A DNA stretch of 64,000 bases from Adineta vaga. Lineage: Eukaryota; Rotifera. Under the pieces are notes generated by a model. It had not been told where the DNA came from. It made no database searches and was given only the letters and a program-made list of their open reading frames with translations. Of this stretch, positions 53,039-64,000 are shown in pieces. A program made the translations under genes and the position numbers. The DNA is taken from the NCBI GenBank assembly GCA_021613535.1, contig CP075492.1, positions 9,238,001-9,302,000 on the forward strand. The letters are read 5' to 3'. Position 1 is the stretch's first letter. Each line of letters begins with the position of its first letter.

Positions 53039-54236
53039 ATGGACTATTCACATTACCTGAATGATTTCATATTTTTCATTATAAATGATATAAAATATAT
53101 CTTTTTACCAACAGGTTTAGCATCATTAGCTCTCTATATTCCAATTTTTCTTCTTTCCATATTTAATCGTTCAATTTTTAAAATTTCAAAATGGATTTTA
53201 ACAAGTTCAATTGTACTCTATCTTCTTCTTCTTCCGACATATTCATTCATTCGTTCTGTACCAGTATTCAACGCATGTATAGCTGGTCTTGCGATTTATT
53301 ATGCACAAAAAGTATGTGAATGGATTTTAATACGACGAAATGAATTTTCTCAATGGTCATTTTTTGATATTCAACATGAATTATTCTATTATCGTGTTTA
53401 TATTCAAGCTGTTCCTATTAAAAAATTGAAAAAAAAAGAAATCTTCTTTTCTGGACCTATACAATTCGATCAACATCTTTATTCATTAATATATCTATCA
53501 AGAAATATCATTAAATATTATCTTCTATTAGATTTGACTATTTTTCTGATCAATGAAGTTGTTCGTACCGAATTCTATGAAAAATATCTATCAATACAAA
53601 TGTTTGTTAATCTTTTAAGTGGTTGTATAGTGTATTTTTATCTTTCAATGAATTATGAAATGTTTCGACATTCACTTTGTTTACTATTCAATCGTCCATT
53701 AGCATTGATACCAGATTTGTTTCATAAACCCTATCTAGCGGTATCACCGATCGATTTCTGGTCAAGATGGCATCAAATGTAAGTATTTAGAAGAAAATAA
53801 AGTTTGTCATTTCTCGTTATTTAGCTTTAAGAATACTTGGCTTGAATTAATCTTCAAACCAACTTCAACTTTCATTCGTTATCACTTTCCTCATCTACCA
53901 AAATCTATTATTTATGGTATTTCATCAATGTGTGTTTTCTTATTTTCTGGACTTATACATGAATATTTTGTCTATATCACTTTCAATAAATTCTCTGGTG
54001 ATCAAATCAAATTTTTTCTTTATCAAGGCTTTGCAGTTGTGATTGAACATGCCTTCAAACAACAATTTCCTCATTTGTACATATGGAAACCATTCGGATT
54101 TATTCTAACATTTGTTTTTAATGGTATTATTGCTAGTTATTTTCTACAACCATGGATACCTTTTTTTCAAAGAAAACATGCATTTAAATATTCTTTAATT
54201 AACCTCGTTATACGAAATATACTTAATAAATATTGA
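53039..54236 (+). CDS. MBOAT acyltransferase, wax-synthase-like
   Basis: Exons 53039-53778 and 53825-54236 (46-base intron) give 383 residues with about eight hydrophobic segments. The motif SPIDFWSRWHQMFKNTWLEL matches the FWxRRWHxx signature of the MBOAT_2 (wax-synthase-like) group, and FLFSGLIHEYF supplies the conserved MBOAT catalytic His. Members transfer acyl chains to alcohols or other lipids in the ER membrane. The substrate cannot be told from sequence. Such proteins are best known from plants, fungi and bacteria, so transfer is worth testing, although the gene here has a normal short spliceosomal intron and host-like base use. It lies about 200 bases after the preceding stop and in the same direction. 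Confidence 0.78.
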
Positions 54237-54800
54237 TATCTCTTTATTCGATAGTTTTTATAATAATAAATACAATTCAATCTAATCTGACTTCTTTTCA
54301 TATATGTTTTAGTAACTTGTATTGATTAAATCTATTGGAAAACGACCGATTAGACAATGATCCTTGTTATAGTAATGTCGGTATTTCATCTTATCGTTAG
54401 TGGGTTTTTTTTACAGTCGACTCGAATTATGTCTGAGAAGAAGTAGAAAGGAAAAATACAACGATTGTAAATGATAAAACCAAAGATGAATCATTGATCT
54501 CGTAGGAATAGAAAGCACACATATATTTACTAGTTTCTCATGACGCGACAGAAATTATATTTAACGGTGTACATCGTATAAAAAATAAAAAATATAAATG
54601 CGTTTTATTTGTCGACCGAAAAAAACAAAGTTGAGACAGAATATCTCGAAAACACAGCAGGTAAATAAATAATGTTTTTACCTCTCTCGTTCCTCCTATG
54701 AAAACTTATTTATTCGCTGTACTGTAATTTCACCACTGAGTGACAGATAACAATAATACATTGCTTTGTTATACATTTTATTTTGGAAGAAACTTTCGAT
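54237..54800. other. Intergenic spacer
   Basis: Short AT-rich gap; AATAAATA near 54266 fits the acyltransferase 3' end. Nothing else was recognised. Confidence 0.5.
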
Positions 54801-57648
54801 ATGGCACAATGTTCGCCTGACATTTTAGGCATCGATGATCGAGAAAAACAGATGGAAATTATCAAAAATATACGCAATGAGATTAGCAAATTAGAACAGA
54901 ATAAAGAAGTAGTTGATGATAGTTTACAAGAGTTATTAAATCAACAATCTCAATTCATTGATGACGAACAACAATTTTTAACGAATTTATCCGATTTAAA
55001 AGAGGAATTTGCAACGAAAAAAACACAAACAAAATTATTGAACAAAGAAATCGATGAAGCACGAAAACAACAAGAGGAACTTTATGATCAACTATATCAA
55101 TATAACGAACTTCCTAAAGAAAAAAGTTCAACGAATGAATTTAATGTAGATTTAACTCGCAACACTATTGATGAAAGTTGTCTCGATGAACAACATCAAC
55201 TATTCCTCGAACAAGAAGAAGATATTGAAAAACAAATTGAAAACTATGAATACAAAATCAATATCTATCAAGATGATTTTGAAAATAACAAAGAAAGAAT
55301 CAAAATTCTTCAATCAAATATGGAACATCTTGAACAAGATTTAAAAGATTGTCAAAAAAAGAAAGAATTAAAAGAAAAAGAACTTTCAAAATCACGAGAA
55401 AATCTAATTGCAAAACAAAATGATCAAGAAGAACTTCGAATTCTTCGAGAAAAATTTGCTCAATTAAGTTATTCAAAAACATTACTGACAGAATTAAGTA
55501 ATGGTGAACAAAAAGATGTAGATCAAATATCAACACGTTTTAAAAGTGAATCGGAAGAAATCGATAGTCGACGAAAACTTATTGCAAATGAAATTCAATC
55601 TAAAGAAAAGGAGATTAAGAGTTTAGAAAAAGATTCGGAAAGTAGTACAACAACAACAATTGATTTTACAACAAATTTAACGGTGTTATCGTGAGTTTTG
55701 ATAGTTTGAGATGAAAAATTGAAATCTTTTCTATGATTTTAGAATTGAAGACTATCAAGATTCTCTATTAACACAAAATGAACAAGATATTCAATCTGAT
55801 TTGAATTTGATGAAAGGTGAAAAGGGCGAAATGGATGAAAGAATGAAAACAGATCAAACTAAATATAATGATCTTCAGAATGAATTGAAAAGAATTGAAA
55901 ATGCTTTGGAAAAATCAGGAAATGATCTTCAAAAACAATTAAAAACTAATCGAGACAAATTGAAAAGTCTTTCAAATGATCATCAAAAACTTTTAAAAAC
56001 TTCAGCTGAAGATACAACAAAACTACGACAAGCTATCGAAGAACCTGTAAAAGCACATTTGGACTTATGTAATTTATTAAAAAAAGAAAAAGAATCGTAT
56101 CAACAACAAGAAAAGGTTAAACATGCTGCACAAATTGCTGAACAAAATTTAAAAGCAGCAAAAGATGCCTTAGCTTCGGCTCAAGAAGCTTCTGATACAA
56201 TGGATCGATTTGTTAAAGCAAATCGAGAAGCCCAAGTTGTTGGTGATAGTACAAAAAAACGAATGCTTGTAGCACGAAAAGTTGATGTGGATAAAACCGA
56301 AAGTGATCTTAAAAGAAACCGAGAACTAGTTGAAAAACTAGAAAAAGATAATGAAACGGCAAAATCCATACGAATTCAAGCAGAAAAAAACTTGAAAGAC
56401 TTAGAAAAACAAATTCCAATTGAACAACAGAATGTTGTAAATAGCAAATCAAAATTAAATAGTAAGGAACAAGAAATCAAACAAGTTGAAGAAGAAATCA
56501 GCAAAAACCTTGTTGATATTGAAACAGCTGAACAAAATCGTGAGAAACTGAATGATGAAAAATCAGATCAATCCAATCAAATGTATTTGCATAGACGAGA
56601 AATGGAACTTGATCAACACAGATTAGGTTTTCTTTCGAACAAAATCGCACAATATGAAGACGAATTAAAAGATTTAAAGAACTTAAAAGAAGATTTGAGT
56701 ACGCAACGAAATAAAAAGCAAAAACAATATGAACAATTTATTCAATCAAAGAACACATCTACAAAGAATAAAATACGAACAATCGATTGGAGTAAAAAAA
56801 CAGAGATTCGTCGTATTGAAAATGAAATTTTCAAATTAAAAGCAAAAGATAATAAATTAAATGGAAGAAAAGAAACATTACAAAGATTATCTCGAATCAT
56901 TTTGGATAAAAATAATGATCTTAAAAAAGCTTTGCAAGATGATACGCTAGAGTTTGCAAAAATTGATAATCAAATGCAAACTCTTGAAAAGAAATTTCCA
57001 TTAATGAATATCGATATTAAATTTGCTGAGAAAAATATCGAAGCTGAAGCAGAAAACCAAACAGAACTGGAAACATATCAACGAACTCAAACAATGGAAC
57101 TCGTTTTTCGATACTATGAACTTTTAAATGCTGAATTGACTGAATATCAACTTAAAAATCTAATCGAATCAGCCAAATCTCAACTAAACAAACGCCAAGC
57201 TGATGTCGAACAATTCAAAGGCAAACTGAATAAAAATGAAGAAGAAAGTCAAAATGTTCGAACTAAAATTCGCGAACTTACACAAAACATTGATCAAGAA
57301 AATCAACCAATCAATGATATAAAGTATACAAAAGCTGAAATTGAATTTACTAAAGAAAGAATTTCAGCAATGAACAAATATATTGACCAATTGCAGGAGG
57401 AATTTATGAAAATTAAACCTGAATTGGATAAAATTTTAACTGGTCTGAAAGATATTTATGGAAAATTATGCGATTGTGCACGACAATTAGCTGATATTCT
57501 ACCAACAATCTTAGATAAACAACTTGAGATTAGTGATTTCCATCATAAAATAGCTGGAAAACAAGATAGTTATCGAAATTTTATGGAAGAACTATCGAAA
57601 TTTACAACTGATGTACACATTCATTTCTATCCAGAACCCACGTCATAG
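54801..57648 (+). CDS. Large coiled-coil protein (931 residues)
   Basis: Exons 54801-55690 and 55743-57648 join in frame. ATG 54801 is used; the frame is open only a little further upstream without another ATG. Almost the entire protein is Glu/Lys/Gln/Asn-rich with heptad patterns, broken by a few Gly or Pro. There is no signal peptide, membrane helix, ATPase motif or motor domain, so it is not an SMC or myosin by sequence. The C-terminal about 60 residues (MKIKPELDKILTGLKDIYGK, ending HIHFYPEPTS) are less coiled. A structural or scaffold role, for example at cytoskeleton or centrosome, is only a guess. It is convergent with the VWA giant gene, the stops being about 200 bases apart. Confidence 0.75.
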
Positions 57649-57845
57649 ACCATCGAAAACAAATAACTGACTTTGAATTTTCCTCGCACTAAAAGATATT
57701 TGTTCTACCTTCTTTCTTCTAAAATTTTATTTTTATTTTAAAAGAAAAAAGAATCTCTGTGTCTTTTTATTTGATCAAAGAAAGCTTCTTGATTAATACA
57801 AAACTAAAAGAAACACACGAATTAAAACGAAATAGTTCTGTTTGA

Positions 57846-60800
57846 TCACATAAATTCAGCTGCAATGATTGTGTTAACATGTTGTGAAATTTGATTGAGA
57901 AATGATGATGTATCTGCGGGATTCAATGGAATACGCCTCACTTGACTGTCTTTTTTATCGTCTTTAAAGATTTGTTCGATATTTGTAAACATGAAGTCAA
58001 CGTAATCTGTAAATTTGGTTAATAAAAGAAAAATATCACGTTCCTTTATCTCCATGATTATCTCTTTCATCGGTCGAACATCACGTAAACCATCTAAATG
58101 TTTATCCCAAACACTACCTTTATCATGACAAAATGCCGTATGTCCAGGACAATCACCAACCCAAATAATCATTTGTGCTGCGCGCGAAGGTTTATCTTTA
58201 TTTCGAATCGACGAAGGGTTTTTCTAAAATATCAAATAGTTATTTATTTTTCTCATACAAGTTAAAATCTTTCAGTTCTTACTGGAATCGGTGTCCAACT
58301 TAATCGTAATGCTTTTTCTAAACCACCTTGTACATCTTCGCATATGTCATCATTGGCAATTGGTTTTTGACTTTCTATTTTCTTTCGAACTAGTTCAAGA
58401 TTTTCTGCTTGATGAAAATCAATCACATCAAAACGTTCAGCATTTGTATAATCACGATAGGCAACAAATGCCATTCGTAAAATTGAATTTTTACCAAATT
58501 TATCTTTCATATCTTTCTGAATATTTTCTGCAATTGTTAATATATGAGTTTTACCAGCTTCAATCCATGGTCCCATTGAACCCGTACAATCCATAACAAA
58601 ACAGATTTCAACAATTAATGGATTATTAAATGCATTATCAGAAAATGTCAATTCAATTGCATCATGTGCATTTTTTGTTATTGAATCAAAATATCTTTGC
58701 ATTGTTTCATCTTTCCAAATGTCATCAGGAGATGAATAATTTTGTTGATTTTCTCCAAGAATTTTTGTTAAATTTTCTTCATGAAATAAAAGATCATTAG
58801 GTGTTTGTCCATCAGTTTGTTCATTTGACCATTGAATTAAAGCATCAGAAATTAAAGATGGATTTTGTGCAATAATCCAATCATTGAATGCTAAACTAAC
58901 TCCATTTGATTCAAAACCAAAACCTAAACCAAGAATATTTATTGAACGTTCTTCAGCATAAGAAATAATTTGATGAATAAAAGCTCCACGTGTATCATAA
59001 CCATCGGTAAAGACAAAAATCATCATTGGACCATTATTACTATTTGCAGCTGATTGTTGTTGTAATAATTCACTTGCTGCAAATATAGCATCACTTAATA
59101 ATGTTAATTCTCCATCAACTTTTAATGCATTTTGAAAATGATGTAGAAATAATCGATCATATGTTTGTTTATAACTTTTTATCAATTGAATATGTTGTCC
59201 ACATGTTAAAACATTAAAATCTTCGATACCAATTCGATTTAATGCTGCACAAAATGATAAGAAAATATCGACAGCAGCAAAATAACTTGGTCCTGTCATT
59301 GAAACTGATTGATCAAGAATCAAAGCAATACGATATTCAGGTTTTGGTGCACCAATTTGATTTAAATAAATTCGATTATATTGTCCTTGTGTACAAATAA
59401 ATCGAACAATACCTGGAATAAATAAACGATTTCCTCGTGTATCAGGTAAAGATTGTGTTGGTTTATATGCTGGAAGAATATTATCTTCTAATGCTCGAAC
59501 TATATCATTTATATACGATTCAAATTGTTGTTCAAGTTGTTGTAAAATTTTGTCAGTATTAACAAGAATTGCATCATGAGTTTCTAAATCTGAATAACTT
59601 TTTTCTAATGCATTCATTATCTCAGTATAATGATCATGCAATTCTTTTGATGCATGTGATAAATCAATATGAAATTGTGATTGACTTGTTTGTCGTTCAA
59701 GTTTTCGTCTAGAATCACTAATATATGATCGACCTGTATAATGCATATTGGGATGTTTCCAACTAGTAATATTTGTAAAATGAGATAGAGTAAATGGAAT
59801 TAATCGATGTATTTTAGTAAGATTTGTCGAAGGAGATGTTTTGATATTACTAATATTTGGTTTTAAATGAGTTAATATTGATTCTTCAATAAGATTAACT
59901 AAATCATTAACGACTGTTTTTGTTAACATATTTAACTGACCAATTTCAATCAATTGATTTCGTCCAGGTGCAACACTAGTAATAAATTCTTTTGTTTTAA
60001 GTTCATGTTCAAGAATCTGTTTTTCAAAATCCGTCATATGTTCGACATCTTTACCTTTGGATGGTAATGGAGGTATAATACAAACGATATAAAGTTTTGC
60101 ATCGGCTCGATCTAATTCGTTATGAAATAATTTCGGATCTGTTTGCGCTGAAATACCATCGGTTATCATTATAATAAAACGTTTCACATTCGATTTTTTC
60201 TGTCCACCAAAAAGTTTATCATTTTCTGCGATTTGTTTTAAAGCTGTTGCTGGTAAAGTTTTTTCATCCGTAGTAAATGATTCGAGAATAAATTGTCCTT
60301 GTGCTAAATATTTTTGTTGAAGATTTGATGTTTGTTCATCGGATGAAATTTCAATATTTTCCTGCATTGATGTATATGAAAGTGGTTTAAGAATTTTCTG
60401 TTCACCACCAAATCTTAACACAGCAAATTTCCATTCAAGTCGATGAAATGTTTCCATAAGTATAACTAATGTATTTAAAGCTTCTTGAATCTTTTTTCCA
60501 CTCATACTTCCACTATTATCAACACAAAAGATAAATTCAAATTGTAAATCACTCTGTTGTTGATTGTAAAGACGTGTTAAAGCTGAACGTAATCGTGTCA
60601 ATAACATCGTTTGAATATTTCGTGTTAAACGAGCTAATAGAGCATAACGTGGTTTATTTAATTGAATATCTGGTAATTGTTCTGGATCACAAATTTCTGT
60701 GATTTGTCCAATATCATATTTGTTAACCGATTTCAATAAACTATTGAATGTATTGTTTGCTTGTTCTTTTAAATCTTTTCTACTTGCTATTACTCGATAG

Positions 60801-63800
60801 TTTTTCACTTCCGAACTATTTGATTTCACATCATCTTCATCAACAATTTTCACATGCATCTTTTTACTTAAAAGTGCTTGATTGATTTCAATTGATGGAT
60901 GATTACCGTTAATATTGGATCGAACATAACCTCGATCATCAATTTCTAAAGTAATATCTCGATTTACAATGGAAATATCTTCTGTTTTTGATAATGTTGT
61001 TCCAGTTAAATTTGATATATCCTTAATTTCTTCATCATCATCATCATCATTTGTACTGACATTTTTATCATAATTTGAAAGTAAATTTTCCAGTTGAATA
61101 CCAAATCGATTTGATGTGAAATTTTCCGACAGTGTTCCTTCTCTAAATTTTGATTCTTCAAAATTTTGCATTAATTGTTGAATTTGATCGAGAACAATAC
61201 GTTCTTGTGCTTGTTGACTACGATCGGAATGTTTAATCTCGGATATTTCTCCATCCTCAGGCACATCATAATCTTCCAATGATTCATTTTTCTTATTTGA
61301 TTTCCATATTCGACGTAATTCTTCTGATTCACAAAGTTTATCTAATACTTGAGTTAAATCAATTTGAATTTCATGACATTTATCTTTGATATGACCACTG
61401 ATATCAGATGTTGATCGATCAATCCATTCTAAATATTTATATAATTGTAATGATACACAAAATACTTGTGGAAGATCTGTTTTAGCTAATTTTTCAATTT
61501 CTTCACGCATTTTATTTGCTGCCATTTGTTGTAAAGCATTGATTGTTAATTGAATAGTTTTATTTAATTGACTTGCTGATGATAAATATGTTATTGTTTG
61601 TGAAAGATCTAAATCGTCATTTCCAATTATATTTAAGACTTGTTCTTCAGATTGTTGATTTAAAAGAACAATTTCATGTGTTAATATTTGAATTTCTTTT
61701 TCAGCGACTAATCGATTCTCTAAAGAAATATTAGTTGGTAACGGTGATTCGGGAATGATTGGATCATTTAGAATATCATGTGAAATGGAAACACGACGTA
61801 TTTGATCAGGTTGATTCAGTTCTATTTGAGTGAAAAAAGAACGAGTTGCGGTCGTCGTGTTAACAATTGATGGTTTGATAATTTCTTCTTTTTTATCAAG
61901 TACAGGACGAATTTTCGATGGATTCGTTTCGATTCGAGTGACACTTGGTGTTGCATCATTCAAAAGATTTTCCTGTGTTCCATTGATTGCTAATCCAATA
62001 GCTTCTAAAACCAATGTGATCGTATTATTTGCTTTAAGAAACATGGCAATGCCAGAAATTGTAGAAAAAGCTGCTTGAATTGAATCGGAGTTATTTGGAT
62101 GACTGCAAAGAATCAAATCTAATGTTGTTCGAACAAGAAAATAAAGTTGTTCCACTTGTTTATTTCTCATTGTTGATTGTTGAAATATTTGAATCATTCT
62201 AGTTAAGTTCATAACAATATTTCTTATCCTTTTACCTGTTTCGAATAAATCAATTTGTATAGTTGAAATGCCAAATAGAGACATTAGTTCAATAGTAATC
62301 GACAAATATTCATCAAAAGAAAGTATTCTTTCACTGGTAAATCTTTTGATAATTGGACTCATTTTTCTTAAGATTTGCTTTTCTCTATCATTAACAAATG
62401 AATTAGCAATGGATAGAATCGATTCATAAGTGATTGATTGACGATTAAGTTTCTTATGTAACAATTCCAATATTGATTGAAGGTTATCATGAAAATCTGA
62501 TGGAAGATAAAGTTGAATAGTTATTTGAAATTGATTTAATATTTGTTGACTATCGTTTGATTCGATCGATTCAATGAAATTATAAACTACGATAAGTCTT
62601 TTTCTCAAATTTCCGTTTGATAAACAAGATGAAACAATTTTTAATGTAGTTTTCAATAAATCAATCTTTGTTTTATCGGTACTCTTTTTTGCGCGTTGTA
62701 ATTCTTTTCCTAGAGAGCAAATCGAAGGTAAATAAGATGGTAAATGTGTTTTTAATTCATCTGTAAGAGATAATGTTTTAAGAATTTCAAAAGGATCACT
62801 TGTTTGAGAGAAAACTTTTGATAGATTACTAACAATTGATACAGCTTGCGTTGGTGAGTTTTGAAAAAATTCACATGCGACTAAATGAACAGCTGCTTCT
62901 GAATCATAATTTTGAATATGTTGAATTAATTGTAAAATAGAAGTTAAAGATCGACCAGTTTTGACATCATTTAATAGAATAATCATTTCGAAAGCAAATT
63001 CAAGAGAATCTTTTGTTGCTATTGATTGTGTTAATAGACCATCTAAAACATTGACAATTTGACAAATTTCTTTTTTCATCGAAGGAAAAAGTGCAGTAGT
63101 TTGTGAAATAGCTAGTATCTTTTCATCATCTTGTAAATTTACGTAAATATTTGATATAACTTGAAGTGTAGGAGATAATTTCTCCGATGCCATGATCGAT
63201 GCTACGGATAAGATAACTGGAATAAGAAGTTTTCGTTCGATAGCTTGTGTATAATCTAATCTTTCTACTAATTCGAATATATGTTTATATCTTTCTTGAT
63301 TTGGTAATAAAGTAGAAAGTTTTTTCAATGCATGATATTTATCTATTTTAAGTAGATTTAATACTTGGAATGATATTGAAAATGCTCTACTAGTTTCTAT
63401 ATTATAATTGTCACGCATGTTTTTCAGAAACATTTTCTCTTCTTGTTGTTCGTTAGTAGTCCATAATTTAATTCCTTCATTGAAACCTATTCGAACACTA
63501 TCAGGTAAGAAAAGTGCAATGGATTTCAAAGCTGTAATTGGTTCATTTAAGCCACGCTTAATTATGGTACCTAAACTAACTTTATCATTGTTAACAAGTT
63601 CAGGCTCAATAATTTGTTGACTCCATTCACAAATGTGTTGTCTTGAAACTCTAGAATTTGTCAAAGGTAGAGAGAAAAATATTTGACGAGCCTTATCAGA
63701 AACTTTGTTATTCGATACTAGAGATAACATTTTATCCACTATGAATATATCTTGATTTTCCATTATATTCGACGATTGCATTGCTTTGACAATAGGTTGA

Positions 63801-64000
63801 AGAGATTCTTTTAATTGAATATTAGGAATACATTCAATTATTTCTGGAATTATTATATGCATATTTAATTCTGAAAGTTTTTCCTTGGATATTGTTCGAA
63901 GATTTTCAATTGAATCGATAATAGAATCTGATTGATGTCGAGATAATCGTGTACTTCTATTCATCCACATGGCCAATTCGTTGAAAGATAAATCGTTCAT
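57846..64000 (-). CDS. Giant protein with three VWA domains (5' end beyond the window)
   Basis: Two exons are seen: 58283-64000 (open to the window edge, 1906 codons) and 57846-58223 (125 codons plus TGA), joined over a 59-base intron. The Met at 63998-64000 may be internal. The first about 700 residues are helical and repeat-like without a known domain. Acidic linkers (DEEIKDISNL region, a run of five Asp) follow. Three VWA domains have metal-site motifs: FIFCVDNSGSMSGKKIQEAL near residue 1160 with IIMITDG; IALILDQSVSMTGPSYF near 1563 with IFVFTDGYDTRG; and VEICFVMDCTGSMGPWIEAG near 1805 with MIIWVGDCPGHTAF. The third resembles the VWA of alpha-kinase VwkA-type proteins, the first that of midasin, but no AAA or kinase domain is present. 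An intracellular scaffold binding metal and partners is the best inference. Confidence 0.8.

Overview
The window looks like nuclear DNA of a small invertebrate, most probably a bdelloid rotifer. The evidence is: very AT-rich sequence; genes broken by many short GT-AG introns (about 46-75 bases); metazoan regulators (ELAV-like RNA-binding protein, ETO/MTG co-repressor, MAP4K3/5-type kinase, nuclear receptor, Dpr-like Ig protein); and short tracts of TGTGGG, the repeat I recall (unchecked) as the bdelloid telomere unit. Exon structures were spliced by eye from GT-AG sites and reading-frame continuity.

Layout. 1-12,200: the 3' end of a Gly/Tyr-rich protein, then three genes for secreted or surface proteins (SUEL-lectin + CUB membrane protein; two-Ig Dpr-like protein on the minus strand; jacalin-like + SUEL-lectin + PAN secreted protein), separated by 2-3 kb of gene-free DNA. 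12,570-20,540: a different kind of block, bounded by C-rich telomere-like repeats on the left and by a head-to-head telomere-like repeat pair on the right. It holds a degenerate tandem repeat, an Rb-pocket pseudogene, a JNK-like kinase fragment, a GC-ended MITE, one intact unrecognised gene, a multicopper-oxidase (laccase) pseudogene with two Trp codons turned to TGA, and an orphan exon-like piece.

20,840-46,920: dense genes. These are a Cys/His-module protein (minus), a PARP with two PBZ zinc fingers in front and a BRCT-like domain behind, a MAP4K3/5-type kinase with CNH domain (minus), an ELAV-like protein, an ETO/MTG protein, an HDHD5-like HAD hydrolase, a nuclear receptor, a PP1-like phosphatase that has lost three of six metal ligands, and a phytanoyl-CoA-dioxygenase-like gene with a one-base frame break. 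46,920-51,160: a gene desert with two inverted-repeat elements, one piggyBac-like at TTAA and one of 935 bases at TA. 51,160-64,000: a Cys-rich membrane protein, a wax-synthase-type MBOAT, a 931-residue coiled-coil protein, and on the opposite strand a protein of more than 2,000 residues with three VWA domains that runs off the right edge.

There is no operon-like cluster with one pathway. The genes are ordinary neighbours, and the notable content is the PBZ-PARP-BRCT protein, the inactive-looking PP1, and the telomere-bounded pseudogene block.
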